In this document: positions 43,603 through 53,419 of the stretch, in pieces
Layout: every line of letters begins with the position of its first letter
Position numbering within the stretch: the first letter of the stretch is position 1
Assembly (NCBI GenBank): GCA_029571985.1
Contig: JAKQVC010000099.1
Location: 1-64,000 of the forward strand
DNA from: Bacteroidota bacterium
Lineage (GTDB): Bacteria; Bacteroidota; Bacteroidia; Chitinophagales; BACL12
Direction: 5' to 3'
Length of the DNA stretch: 64,000 nucleotides
Program-made: the position numbers and the translations under genes
The notes under the pieces: generated by a model
What the model saw: only the letters and a program-made list of their open reading frames with translations
Told to the model about the DNA's origin: nothing
Database searches by the model: none

Positions 43603-45498
43603 ATGCAATACAAAAGTTTACAAGCATTTGTTGATGCGCTGGAAGCCGCCGGGGAATTGGTGCGGGTAAAGGAGTTTGTTGATCCAAAACTGGAGATAAC
43701 CGAAATAGCCGACAGATATATCAAATCTGATAAACCTGCTCTGCTTTTTGAAAATACAGGCACCGGATTTCCGCTGCTGATCAATAGCATGGGCTCTTAC
43801 AAACGTATGTGCATGGCCTTGGGTGTCGACCATCTGGATGCTATTGGCGATGATATAGCCGGATTGTTTAAGAAATTCACCTCTCCGAAACAAGGATTAC
43901 TGGATAAAGTCATGATGCTCCCCGAACTCGGAAAAGTGGCTTCATGGATGCCGAAAGAAATAAAAGGGAAGGGTGCTTGTCAGGAAGTTGTGATGCAAGA
44001 CCCCGATATCACCAAATTACCGGTCATGACCTGCTGGCCTGCCGATGGTGGTCCGTTTATTACTTTGCCCGTCATTCATACCATTGATCCTGAAAATGGT
44101 ATTCGCAACGTGGGCATGTATCGCATGCAAGTGTTTGGTCCGAAATTAACAGGCATGCACTGGCATAAACATAAAGTGAGTGCCGGTCATTTTAATAAAT
44201 ACAAGCAATTGGGAAAACGCATGCCGGTGAGTGTTGTTTTAGGCGGTGATCCGGTATATACCTATTGCGCAACAGCACCGCTTCCGCCAAATGTGGATGA
44301 ATATTTATTGGCAGGATTTATTCGCAAGCGAAAAGTAGAATTGGTAAAATGCATCACGAACGAATTATATGTACCTGCTGATGCCGATTTTGTGATAGAA
44401 GGATACGTTGACCCGCAAGAGGATTTTATTTATGAAGGTCCGTTTGGTGACCATACCGGATATTATTCACTTGCAGATTATTATCCTAAGTTTCATATCA
44501 CTTGCATCACACATAAAAAACATGCCATTTATCCTTCAACCATTGTCGGTATTCCCCCTCAGGAAGATGCGTGGATTGGCAAAGCAACTGAACGTATTTT
44601 CCTCACACCCATTAAACTTACCATGTTGCCAGAGGTGGAAGATATGGAATTACCAATAGAAGGTGTTTTTCATAACCTCACCATCGTAAAAATTAAAAAA
44701 GAATATGCCGGTCATGCGCAGAAAGTAATGAATGCTATGTGGGGTGCCGGTCAGATGATGTTTAATAAAATTTTGGTGATTTGCGATACCGGGGTAGATA
44801 TTCATGATTATGCAGCAGTAGCAAAAGCCATCAGCAATCATGTTGATCCTGCACAGGATATTTATTTCAGCACAGGTCCTATGGATGTGCTGGATCATTC
44901 CTGCAGTAAATTTGCTTTCGGCGGCAAAATGTGTATTGATGCTACTGAGAAATTACCTGAAGAAATTTCACCGGCCCATACACCTGCTCAACCCTTCCGT
45001 TTGGATGTTCAGGGTTTGATGAGCAGATATGGTGACATCGTTTATATAAATGATTCCCTGCTGCATTCGGGCATGAATTGTTTGTGTATTGCTGTAAAAA
45101 AATCAAAACCCGGACATATCCGGCAATTGCACCAACAGTTGTCGCAAGACCCGGCTTTACAACAGGTGAAATTCATTGCCTACGTTGATCATACGGTTGA
45201 AGCTGCGGATATAGCCGTAGTAACCTGGAATACAGCAAACAATATGGATGCACGCCGCGATGCTTTTGTAGTGCCTGGTTTGCATGGCAATCAGATATGT
45301 GGTTTTGATGGCACGCGTAAATCAAAGCAATTGGATGGTTTCGATCGTCCATGGCCAAATGTAATTGTAATGGATGCAGCTACAATTACTGCCATCGACC
45401 AAAAATGGGAAAAGCTGGGCTTAGGTGCGTTCCTGCCCTCTCCTTCGCACAAATACCTCAATCAGGTTGTAGGTACCGGTGCTGTTGTTGAAGAATAG
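43603..45498 (+). CDS. UbiD-family decarboxylase
   Basis: A 631-residue cytoplasmic decarboxylase of the UbiD family, using prenylated FMN supplied by a UbiX protein not in this window. Family segments are visible: EITEIADRYIKSDKPALLFEN, NVGMYRMQVFGPKLTGMHWHKHK, YVDPQEDFIYEGPFGDHTGYYS (Glu of the active site), and SMTSD-like HTAQPFRLDVQG later. In Bacteroidota such proteins usually act in menaquinone or aromatic-acid metabolism. The length is above the average UbiD (about 490) because of the extra C-terminal region seen in the menaquinone-associated subfamily. Confidence 0.9.
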   Translation: MQYKSLQAFVDALEAAGELVRVKEFVDPKLEITEIADRYIKSDKPALLFENTGTGFPLLINSMGSYKRMCMALGVDHLDAIGDDIAGLFKKFTSPKQGLLDKVMMLPELGKVASWMPKEIKGKGACQEVVMQDPDITKLPVMTCWPADGGPFITLPVIHTIDPENGIRNVGMYRMQVFGPKLTGMHWHKHKVSAGHFNKYKQLGKRMPVSVVLGGDPVYTYCATAPLPPNVDEYLLAGFIRKRKVELVKCITNELYVPADADFVIEGYVDPQEDFIYEGPFGDHTGYYSLADYYPKFHITCITHKKHAIYPSTIVGIPPQEDAWIGKATERIFLTPIKLTMLPEVEDMELPIEGVFHNLTIVKIKKEYAGHAQKVMNAMWGAGQMMFNKILVICDTGVDIHDYAAVAKAISNHVDPAQDIYFSTGPMDVLDHSCSKFAFGGKMCIDATEKLPEEISPAHTPAQPFRLDVQGLMSRYGDIVYINDSLLHSGMNCLCIAVKKSKPGHIRQLHQQLSQDPALQQVKFIAYVDHTVEAADIAVVTWNTANNMDARRDAFVVPGLHGNQICGFDGTRKSKQLDGFDRPWPNVIVMDAATITAIDQKWEKLGLGAFLPSPSHKYLNQVVGTGAVVEE

Positions 45499-45550
45499 GC
45501 GCCGGAATTACTTGCAGTATTGCTTATCTTAGTGACAAGCTTTCACTACT

Positions 45551-46393
45551 ATGGCATTACAATTTATTACCGAAATTCAGACATATTTTGAAACCATTCC
45601 TGACCTGCACAGAACATTGATTTTGTGGGGGGGCTTGGTTTTTTTCTATCTTGTAGAATATGCCATTCCGCTCATTCGATTTGAATATAAAAAGCTGAAC
45701 CATGCCGGTGTCAATGTCTTTTTTACTGCAACCACTATTCTCGTAAATGTGCTGCTGGCATTTATTTTATTAGAGGCATCCGAGTATGTATCTGCCCACC
45801 ACTTTGGTTTATTGTATCTGGTGCAGAGCCCGCCATGGGTGTTTTTAATCAGTGGATTACTACTCCTCGATTTAATTGGTGCATATACCGTACATCTCGT
45901 CGAACATAAGGTCAGGTGGATGTGGAAGTTTCATCTGATACATCATGCAGATACCTATGTAGATGCGACAACCGCAAACAGGCATCATCCCGGTGAAAGT
46001 GTTTTTCGTTTTGTATTTACTACACTTGCCGTGTTGATTATTGGAGCTCCTATGTGGTTAGTGATGTTGTATCAATCAATGTCTGTTGTGCTTTCGCAGT
46101 TTAATCACGCAAATATTGAGCTGCCGGCTTTTGTGGATAGAGGGTTGAGTTTTATAATCGTATCTCCAAATATGCATAAGGTGCATCATCACTATGAACA
46201 ACCCTATACGGATTCAAATTATGGGAATATTTTTTCGATATGGGATAGGCTATTTGGCACATATAAATATCTCCCCGCAGACGAAATTGTGTATGGCATC
46301 GATACGCATATGGAACCACATGAAAATGCGGCTATTGGAAACCTGCTCCAGATACCCTTTCAGCCATATCGTGCACCTAAAAAGAAAGCCTGA
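45551..46393 (+). CDS. Sterol desaturase/fatty-acid hydroxylase family protein
   Basis: A 280-residue integral membrane di-iron enzyme. Four hydrophobic segments lie at about 21-40, 58-78, 97-115 and 155-182. The histidine clusters are intact: HLVEH (115-119), HLIHH (128-132), RHH (145-146) and MHKVHHHY (209-214), so it should bind iron. Members hydroxylate or desaturate lipids or carotenoids; the substrate is unknown. It follows ubiD by 52 bases and may share its transcript. Confidence 0.92.
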   Translation: MALQFITEIQTYFETIPDLHRTLILWGGLVFFYLVEYAIPLIRFEYKKLNHAGVNVFFTATTILVNVLLAFILLEASEYVSAHHFGLLYLVQSPPWVFLISGLLLLDLIGAYTVHLVEHKVRWMWKFHLIHHADTYVDATTANRHHPGESVFRFVFTTLAVLIIGAPMWLVMLYQSMSVVLSQFNHANIELPAFVDRGLSFIIVSPNMHKVHHHYEQPYTDSNYGNIFSIWDRLFGTYKYLPADEIVYGIDTHMEPHENAAIGNLLQIPFQPYRAPKKKA

Positions 46394-48529
46394 TTAATCT
46401 GCCTGATCTATACGCACATCTCCGGCATCTTCTGATTCGATATTGATATTGCCGGTAACATTAAAGGTGGTGCGTCGATTTAATTGATGCAAATATTCAA
46501 AATCACCTTTATTCGATTTGAAAGTATTAATAAACTTCTCCTCCAGCACAGTTCCTTTTGTAATCACTTTACCATCCGGCAAGGTGATATCCTTATTTAC
46601 TACGCTTGGTGATTTCTCGCCGTATCCTTTGGCAGTAAGTCTGTCAACCGAAATACCTTTTTCAACCAGATAATTCACTACGCTCTGTGCACGTCCTGCT
46701 GATAATTTTTCATTGTAGGGATCCTTACCGCGTGCATCTGTATGACTATTTATTTGAATAGACATGCCCGGATTTTCGTTGAGGAGTGCAATCAGCTTAT
46801 CTAATTCCGGAAATGATTCAGGACGCAGGTTAGGGGAATCGTAATCGTAATAAATATTTTCCAGACGAATTTCTGCGGTAGTGGTGCCTGTTGCAACAGG
46901 TATTAAATCTAAAACAACAGAAGCATAAATATCCAAAGTGTCACCTGGCTTGCCTTTATACTGGCGCACATCAATAACAGTACTGTTATTAAAAAAACCT
47001 TCTTTAGAACCGGTGATTTTATATTGCTTTGTGCTGTCAACTACCAATGAAAACAATCCATCGGCACCAACGGTGAAGGTGGCCAAGGTTTGTTTTTGAT
47101 CTGGATAAACAAGCGTGGCTAAAGCTTTTTCCAATGGAATGGTGTCTGTCACCGCTGTATTTACATCATTTTCAACCTCATACGTCTTGCGCGACACTAA
47201 GCCATGCAATACATAAACTGGTGGAGGCAATTTCTTTTTGGTTTTTACATACAGATATAAATCATCATCTCCTTTTCCGCCGGTACGATTAGAACTGAAA
47301 TATCCTGCAGCTAAAGTGTCAGAACCTGCAAATTGTTTTGTATCTAATTGCACTAAACCAAAGTCATCACCCCCCGAATTTATTGGATACTCCAGGTTTT
47401 TAATATTACTGAATTTTCCATTTTTAAATGTGGCGCTGAAAATATCGAGGCCTCCCATGCCCGGATGCCGGTCAGATGAAAAATAAAAATTACCCTGCGC
47501 ATCAAAGGATGGAAACACTTCATTGCCTTTGGTATTGATTACCTGTCCTACGTTAACGGCTGCATCCCAACCTTCTGAGGTGCGTTTACTCATATAAATA
47601 TCTGCTCCACCATATCCATCCGGATGCGTTGCAGCAAAAAATAATGTTTGGCCATCCGCAGATAAACAAGGCGTGCCGATATTCATAGTATCCTCAAAAA
47701 ATGGGAGTGCTTGTGGTTCTGACCAGCCGGATTCAAATTGATAAGTGCTCACGTATAAACCACAGTAATCATCTGATTTTTTGTCGGTAGTACCACAGCG
47801 CGTAAAAAAAACCTCTGTAAAATCACTGTTAAATGCGGGTGTTCCATCATTAAAGGCATCATTAAAAGGCCCTTCAAATTTTTGAGGTGAACCGAAATCC
47901 TGAATGCCCTTTCGTTGCGCAACAAATAAATCGTAATATTTATCACCGGTCCAGGAATCTGTATTTTCTCCTGATGCTTCACTTCGTGAGGAGGTGAAAA
48001 TTAATTGGTCTTTTTGATATAAAACCGCAAGAAAATCGCCATCGGTTGAATTGAGTGTGGTGAGCGGTGTTACATAAGTATCACGCTGATACTCATCCAA
48101 TTGTCGATTCATCCAATCGATAGCCTCATTGCAGGCGTTAATTTCGAGGGTGATCTCAGGTCTGCGAAATGGCTCCTCTATTAAATATTGGTTAAAATAT
48201 TTGAGTGCTTCAGGATAATTTTCCTGCGCTTTTAACATATAGGCATAATCAAGCAAGGCCTCGCTCCCATAACCTAAATCATTGGCTGTATAATACCACT
48301 CAGCAGCTTTGTCGTATCGGTTATTGGCTTCATAGCTTTCGGCAATCTGGAAAGCGATTTTTGCCTTTTCGTCGGGCAATTCGGCCTTTTGAAAGTCTTT
48401 TTGCAGTAATTCGGCCGCCAATTGATACTTTTTCAGATTATAGGCTGTCTGACCGTCCTGGATGTTTTCTGTAACTTCACAGGCTGACATCAACCCAATA
48501 AGCAATATCGCAAGTAATGGTGCACGCAT
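46394..48529 (-). CDS. PorE-like OmpA-family lipoprotein
   Basis: A 711-residue outer-membrane lipoprotein. The lipobox LMSAC gives the lipidated Cys near residue 17. The order of domains is TPR (about 25-140), PD40/WD40-like propeller (about 170-430), a carboxypeptidase-regulatory-like domain (about 445-555) and OmpA-C peptidoglycan-binding domain (about 575-700; IYYDYDSPNLRPES, NSHTDARGKD, NEKLSAGRAQSVVNYL). That TPR-propeller-CRD-OmpA order is the architecture of T9SS component PorE, which anchors the machine to the wall. Paralogs of this layout also occur beside PorP/SprF, so PorE itself is inferred. The frame reaches 48619; ATG 48529 was chosen for the signal. Confidence 0.88.
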   Translation of the reverse strand: MRAPLLAILLIGLMSACEVTENIQDGQTAYNLKKYQLAAELLQKDFQKAELPDEKAKIAFQIAESYEANNRYDKAAEWYYTANDLGYGSEALLDYAYMLKAQENYPEALKYFNQYLIEEPFRRPEITLEINACNEAIDWMNRQLDEYQRDTYVTPLTTLNSTDGDFLAVLYQKDQLIFTSSRSEASGENTDSWTGDKYYDLFVAQRKGIQDFGSPQKFEGPFNDAFNDGTPAFNSDFTEVFFTRCGTTDKKSDDYCGLYVSTYQFESGWSEPQALPFFEDTMNIGTPCLSADGQTLFFAATHPDGYGGADIYMSKRTSEGWDAAVNVGQVINTKGNEVFPSFDAQGNFYFSSDRHPGMGGLDIFSATFKNGKFSNIKNLEYPINSGGDDFGLVQLDTKQFAGSDTLAAGYFSSNRTGGKGDDDLYLYVKTKKKLPPPVYVLHGLVSRKTYEVENDVNTAVTDTIPLEKALATLVYPDQKQTLATFTVGADGLFSLVVDSTKQYKITGSKEGFFNNSTVIDVRQYKGKPGDTLDIYASVVLDLIPVATGTTTAEIRLENIYYDYDSPNLRPESFPELDKLIALLNENPGMSIQINSHTDARGKDPYNEKLSAGRAQSVVNYLVEKGISVDRLTAKGYGEKSPSVVNKDITLPDGKVITKGTVLEEKFINTFKSNKGDFEYLHQLNRRTTFNVTGNINIESEDAGDVRIDQAD

Positions 48530-48632
48530 AATCTCCTTCAAAAGTATAAAACGAAACCCGAAGATTTTTGTTGTATCGGTCAAGGTTTTGACATTTTGAT
48601 GAAAACACCTAATTTCCAATTAAAATTACCCA

Positions 48633-50471
48633 ATGCAAAAACTGTTTGCCCTCCTCACCGTATGTCTGTCGCTGCTTGCCCAGGCACAGATTACACCAGC
48701 CGTTGAAGAATTTGCAACCGGTTTTAATGAGCCGCTTGATATTGATCATGCGTATGATGACCGTATTTTTATCACAGAGCGACTGGGTGTCATCAAAATT
48801 ATCCATCCCGGAGGGGCCGTAACCACTTTTATGGATATTCAGGAGCGGGTTGGCTCTGATGCAGGTGAACAGGGACTTTTAGGCATCGTGTTTCATCCCG
48901 ATTATGCTGAAAACGGATATTTTTACGCCAATTATACCGATACACTGGGCGATACACATGTGGTCAGGTTCAGCAGAGACGCCATTAACCCTGATCTGGC
49001 TGATGTAAACTCCGAAATGACCTTATTTACGGCCGACCAACCGGCCAATAACCACAATGGGGGCGATTTAAAATTCGGACCTGATGGATATTTATATGTA
49101 TTTATGGGTGATGGCGGTGGTGCGGGACATAACCGGTCGCAGGATTTGGGTCTCCTGTTTGGGAAAATACTGCGACTGGATGTCGATGGCGGCTCACCAT
49201 ATGCAATTCCGGCCGATAATCCCTTTGTTGGTGTTCCGGGTTCGGAGGAGATTTTTGCGATGGGTTTACGTAATCCCTGGAGGAATAGCTTCGACCGGCT
49301 AACTGGCGATTTATATATCGGTGATGTGGGCGGAGATAGTTGGGAAGAAATTGATGTAATTAAAGTGGACACTGCTGAATTCATGAATTTCGGATGGAAA
49401 TGTTATGAAGGATTTATGTTGCGCGCCGGTACTATTTGCGATTCTATTGTTCCGGATTTTGATTTTCCTGTATTTGTATATCCGCACAATATTGACTCCG
49501 GCGGATTTGCGGTAACGGGCGGATATGTTTATCGCGGAACAAATTATCCATTGTTGTATGGTCATTATATTTTCTGTGATTATATCAGCGGAAAATGGTG
49601 GACGATGGAACCGGATGGTGCAGGCGGTTATACAACTACACCACATGGATATATTCTGGATCATGTAACCAGCTTTGGTGAAGATGTTTCCGGAGAATTA
49701 TATGTCTGTGATAATACAAGTGGAAAAATATTTCGGGTGGTTGAGCAATGTTCAGCCTTTTCAGTCAGCGCAACGGTTACGAACGCATCAACACCTGCCA
49801 CAGCTAATGGTGCAATTGATGTAACGGTTGCTGGTGCGGCTTCACCTGTTACCTATGTCTGGAATACCGGTGCTACTACTCAGGATATTGCCGGATTGTT
49901 GCCGGGCACCTATTTTGTTACCGTTACAGATGCGAATGGATGTTTGCACGAAGAATCTTATGTTGTGGGCGCTAATTGTGCTCCCGCTACAGGCATTGTA
50001 ACAACTCCGACAGCTACTTCAGTATTTATTGATTGGAATGATATGGGTGCAACAGCTTACAGGGTAATGTATAAACCTGCAGGTGGCGGTGCGTGGACAC
50101 AAATGAATACTCCGGTGTCCTCTATCACACTTACCGGATTATCGCCTTCCACAGCTTATTCATTTCGTATTCGACATAAATGCCCCGGCGTACCGGGCAT
50201 GCTTTCAGCGAATGGAAATTTTATTACCAATCCTCTGCGCTTAGGCGAGCAGGAAGTGCAGGTGTACCCCAATCCTGCGCAACAGGTTTTGCATATTGAT
50301 GGTATGACAGAAGGCACGCTTGTTTATCTGCTCAACATAGAAGGCAGGATTGTTTGCACACAGATATGCAGCGTAGAAACCATCATGAATATTGCCCATC
50401 TGCCGGCCGGCATATATGTATTGCGCGATGCCGACGGAGCGTGGATAAAAAAAATCCAATTGATAAAATAG
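48633..50471 (+). CDS. Secreted PQQ-type sugar dehydrogenase with T9SS sorting domain, copy 1
   Basis: A 612-residue exported protein. The signal peptide (1-18) precedes a GSDH-family six-bladed propeller (about 25-370; [88 protein letters not shown]). Homologues oxidise sugars or related aldehydes using PQQ. A SprB repeat (about 375-450, [23 protein letters not shown]), a fibronectin type III domain (about 455-530) and a T9SS type A tail (VYPNPAQQVLHIDG) follow. It is diverged from the paralog 90 bases downstream. Cofactor binding is not proven. Confidence 0.92.
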   Translation: MQKLFALLTVCLSLLAQAQITPAVEEFATGFNEPLDIDHAYDDRIFITERLGVIKIIHPGGAVTTFMDIQERVGSDAGEQGLLGIVFHPDYAENGYFYANYTDTLGDTHVVRFSRDAINPDLADVNSEMTLFTADQPANNHNGGDLKFGPDGYLYVFMGDGGGAGHNRSQDLGLLFGKILRLDVDGGSPYAIPADNPFVGVPGSEEIFAMGLRNPWRNSFDRLTGDLYIGDVGGDSWEEIDVIKVDTAEFMNFGWKCYEGFMLRAGTICDSIVPDFDFPVFVYPHNIDSGGFAVTGGYVYRGTNYPLLYGHYIFCDYISGKWWTMEPDGAGGYTTTPHGYILDHVTSFGEDVSGELYVCDNTSGKIFRVVEQCSAFSVSATVTNASTPATANGAIDVTVAGAASPVTYVWNTGATTQDIAGLLPGTYFVTVTDANGCLHEESYVVGANCAPATGIVTTPTATSVFIDWNDMGATAYRVMYKPAGGGAWTQMNTPVSSITLTGLSPSTAYSFRIRHKCPGVPGMLSANGNFITNPLRLGEQEVQVYPNPAQQVLHIDGMTEGTLVYLLNIEGRIVCTQICSVETIMNIAHLPAGIYVLRDADGAWIKKIQLIK

Positions 50472-50562
50472 GAATTTTCATATACTAAGCTTATTTTAGA
50501 TGTCTATACAGGCATTACCCGTGTTGCACGCACGATTATTCACTCAATTAAAAGACAAAATT

Positions 50563-52440
50563 ATGTATCTAAAACTACGCAGTTTGCTGCTAACAGCGGG
50601 CATTGGCCTTTATGTATCGGCTATCGCTCAACCTCAACTAGGGGTTCAATTAGTACCCTCGCCGGGATTTAATTCGCCGGTTGATATTGCCAATTGTGGT
50701 GATGATCGTTTATTTATTGTAGAACGCTCCGGGTATATCCGCATATTAAATACAGATGGCACCAGTTCATTGTTTTTAGACATTGATGCAAAGGTGAAAA
50801 GCAGTGGGGGCGAGCAAGGTTTACTCGGTTTAGCCTTTGATCCAAACTACGATGAGAATGGATATTTTTATGTGAATTATACCAACAATTCCGGAACAGG
50901 AAATACAGTTATTGCGAGATATTCGCGCAATGCTGTGAATCCAAACCTCGCTGATGTAGCCAGTGAAGTTATTTTAATGACAATCGTGCAACCATTTTCT
51001 AATCATAACGGTGGTAATTTGGAATTTGGTCCAGATGGATATTTATATATCGGCACCGGTGATGGTGGTTCAGGTGGTGATCCGGGAAATCGCGCACAGG
51101 ATATTACTGATCAATTATTGGGAAAAATGTTGCGTATAGATGTGAGCACAGTACCATATAGCATTCCTGCTGATAATCCTTTTGTTGGTATTACCGGTGA
51201 TGATGAAATCTGGCAATATGGTTTACGCAATCCTTGGCGTTTTTCTTTCGATAGTGAAACCGGCGATTTATGGATTGGTGATGTTGGTCAGGGTGCATGG
51301 GAAGAAGTAGATTTTGCACCATCAACATCAACAGGTGGCGAAAACTGGGGATGGCGCTGTTACGAAGGCAATGCTGAATATAATACTACAGGATGTTTGC
51401 CAATGGGATCTTATGATTTTCCGATTTATGCATATAACCACTCTTTTGAAATAGGTGGATACGCTATTACCGGCGGATATGTGTATCGTGGAAGTGATTA
51501 TCCGGGTATGCAGGGATATTATATTTTCTGCGATTATCTCACCGGTAACTGGTGGCATACCGTGTCTAACGGTGTAGGTGGATGGATTTCCACATTAACT
51601 GATTTCGATTTGGATGATGTATCTACCTATGGAGAAGGCAGTGATGGTGAATTATACTGCGCAACGCTGAGCGGAGGACAGATCTATAAAGTGATAGATA
51701 ATTGCGGGAGTTTCAGCTCCAGCCTCAGCGTTACCGATGCTCAATATGGTTTTAATAACGGTGCTGTCGATCTTACTGTTAGTGCTGGTACTGCTCCTTA
51801 TACGTATGCGTGGAGTAACGGTGCCACCACACAAGACATCAGCGGATTAGCAGCAGGTGGTTATTCTGTTACAGTTACAGATGCAAACGGTTGCACAACC
51901 GATAATAATGCAACTGTAAATTCAGTTTGTGGTCCGTTGCCATCTATCGCCACAACAGGTATAACCAGTACTACCGCAAGCTTCGATTGGATTGATGAAG
52001 GTGTTGCAGTTTATAAAGTACAATATCGTCCGGCAACAGGCGGTGCATGGACAAATGTCAATACCCCTGTAAGTAATATTACACTTACCGGATTACTGCC
52101 CGGAACAAGCTATAAATTAAAGGTAAACCACACCTGTCCCGGCGGTGTGAAAAACAGTAAAAACAAAAACTTTTCTACGCCTTTGCGATTGGAAGGTGAA
52201 GAAGATGTTGTGCTTCCGGTAATTGCACCGAATCCAAGCACAGGTGTCTTCACTATTTCTACTCTGCAGGAAGGCATGACATTGGTGGTTTATGATCTAT
52301 CAGGTAAAATGATTGCTGCTGATGTAGATCTGGCCAATAAAACACTTGATTTATCACAGGCATCAGAAGGTATGTATATCGTACATATCATGCAGAATAA
52401 TGTGTTGGTGAGTGTAGAAAAAATTATCGTAGCCAGATAA
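50563..52440 (+). CDS. Secreted PQQ-type sugar dehydrogenase with T9SS sorting domain, copy 2
   Basis: A 625-residue paralog with the same order: signal peptide ([23 protein letters not shown]), GSDH propeller (about 30-370; [66 protein letters not shown]), SprB repeat (about 385-460), fibronectin III (about 465-545) and T9SS tail ([14 protein letters not shown]). It differs from copy 1 mainly in surface loops, so the duplication is old. The frame opens at 50500, but the ATG at 50563 is just before the signal peptide. It ends in a shared convergent terminator. Confidence 0.92.
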   Translation: MYLKLRSLLLTAGIGLYVSAIAQPQLGVQLVPSPGFNSPVDIANCGDDRLFIVERSGYIRILNTDGTSSLFLDIDAKVKSSGGEQGLLGLAFDPNYDENGYFYVNYTNNSGTGNTVIARYSRNAVNPNLADVASEVILMTIVQPFSNHNGGNLEFGPDGYLYIGTGDGGSGGDPGNRAQDITDQLLGKMLRIDVSTVPYSIPADNPFVGITGDDEIWQYGLRNPWRFSFDSETGDLWIGDVGQGAWEEVDFAPSTSTGGENWGWRCYEGNAEYNTTGCLPMGSYDFPIYAYNHSFEIGGYAITGGYVYRGSDYPGMQGYYIFCDYLTGNWWHTVSNGVGGWISTLTDFDLDDVSTYGEGSDGELYCATLSGGQIYKVIDNCGSFSSSLSVTDAQYGFNNGAVDLTVSAGTAPYTYAWSNGATTQDISGLAAGGYSVTVTDANGCTTDNNATVNSVCGPLPSIATTGITSTTASFDWIDEGVAVYKVQYRPATGGAWTNVNTPVSNITLTGLLPGTSYKLKVNHTCPGGVKNSKNKNFSTPLRLEGEEDVVLPVIAPNPSTGVFTISTLQEGMTLVVYDLSGKMIAADVDLANKTLDLSQASEGMYIVHIMQNNVLVSVEKIIVAR

Positions 52441-52454
52441 TCTGGTATACATAA

Positions 52455-52517
52455 AAAGCGAAAGCTGAATTTCGGTTGAGGATGTTATGCCTTAACAGAA
52501 ATTCAGCTTTTTTTATA
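52455..52517. terminator. Bidirectional terminator between the dehydrogenase and SGNH genes
   Basis: AAAGCTGAATTTC (52461-52473) pairs perfectly with GAAATTCAGCTTT (52498-52510), followed by TTTTT on the plus side and an AAAAA stretch on the other. It ends both convergent genes. Confidence 0.88.
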
Positions 52518-52544
52518 AACTTGAATCGTAGGTAATAACCGTCA

Positions 52545-53270
52545 TTATTGCTTTTCAGCAGTCTCCTCTATAACAGGTTCTGGCTTAATCAACAAAGGCT
52601 CTACAACGCTATTCCATACGGCATAGCCACTTCTGTTCATATGCAGCATGTCTGAAAAAAAATAGGATCGATTCGGCATGCCGTTTGCCTGAAGCATTGG
52701 TGTATAAATATCTGCGTAAATTAAAGAGGTATCAATAAGACTATAATCTTGCAATAGTTTATTGTAGTCGATAATCTTTTGCATCATATCTGCCTTCGAA
52801 GGGCTCGGTTTCATGCTGATGGCAATCACAGGTACAGTAGGATATTTGCTACGCAGGGTTCGATATAATTCCATAAAGCGGTCAAATACCATATCCACCG
52901 TTACAGCATTAGATGAGGCGAAGTCATTTTCACCACAATAAATAACAAACTGTCGCACGTTTTCGTGTGCTAATAAGATATCATTGGCATAGTAAAGCTG
53001 ATCTACCAGTGTTGAACCACCAAACCCGCGATTAATTGCACCATAGGATGCATATACACTATCAAATCCTATCCAGTTTTTTACAGATGAAGATCCGATA
53101 AACACGATGGGTGATTCGGGCAAGGCAGCTGCTGTGTCTGCCTGCTTATAGAAGTTAATTTCTTCATCAAATTTATTAGGACCGGTTTGGGCTTGTACAT
53201 CTGCATGTACTTTAAAAAACAACAGTAATCCGGCCAATTTGTACTGCAATTTCATGAACAATGTTTTCAT
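52545..53270 (-). CDS. Secreted SGNH/GDSL hydrolase
   Basis: A 241-residue exported esterase or acetylhydrolase. A signal peptide (about 7-28, ending ADVQAQ) precedes an SGNH fold: nucleophile S61 in FIGSSSVKNW, Gly in NRGFGGST (about 83), Asn114 in CGENDFASS, and the Asp206/His209 pair in SDMLHMN. All blocks are intact. It resembles the acetylxylan/glucosaminoglycan-type esterases of Bacteroidota, but the ester is not known. A second ATG at 53255 is possible. Confidence 0.92.
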   Translation of the reverse strand: MKTLFMKLQYKLAGLLLFFKVHADVQAQTGPNKFDEEINFYKQADTAAALPESPIVFIGSSSVKNWIGFDSVYASYGAINRGFGGSTLVDQLYYANDILLAHENVRQFVIYCGENDFASSNAVTVDMVFDRFMELYRTLRSKYPTVPVIAISMKPSPSKADMMQKIIDYNKLLQDYSLIDTSLIYADIYTPMLQANGMPNRSYFFSDMLHMNRSGYAVWNSVVEPLLIKPEPVIEETAEKQ

Positions 53271-53396
53271 GTTTCTTTGAGCAAACGTGTGTTTTAACTA
53301 AAATCGTGTGTAAGATACACGGATTTATTTTTTGTCTGTCTGTGGAGTTATCTACAAAAAATGTTCCAATTTTTTAATTTTTTACTCATTTTTCAT

Positions 53397-53404
53397 TAAC
53401 TTAG
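53397..53404 (+). promoter_or_regulatory. -7 promoter box (TAACTTAG)
   Basis: One mismatch from TAnnTTTG, 15 bases before the ATG at 53420. Confidence 0.4.
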
Positions 53405-53419
53405 TGTAAACGAAACATC

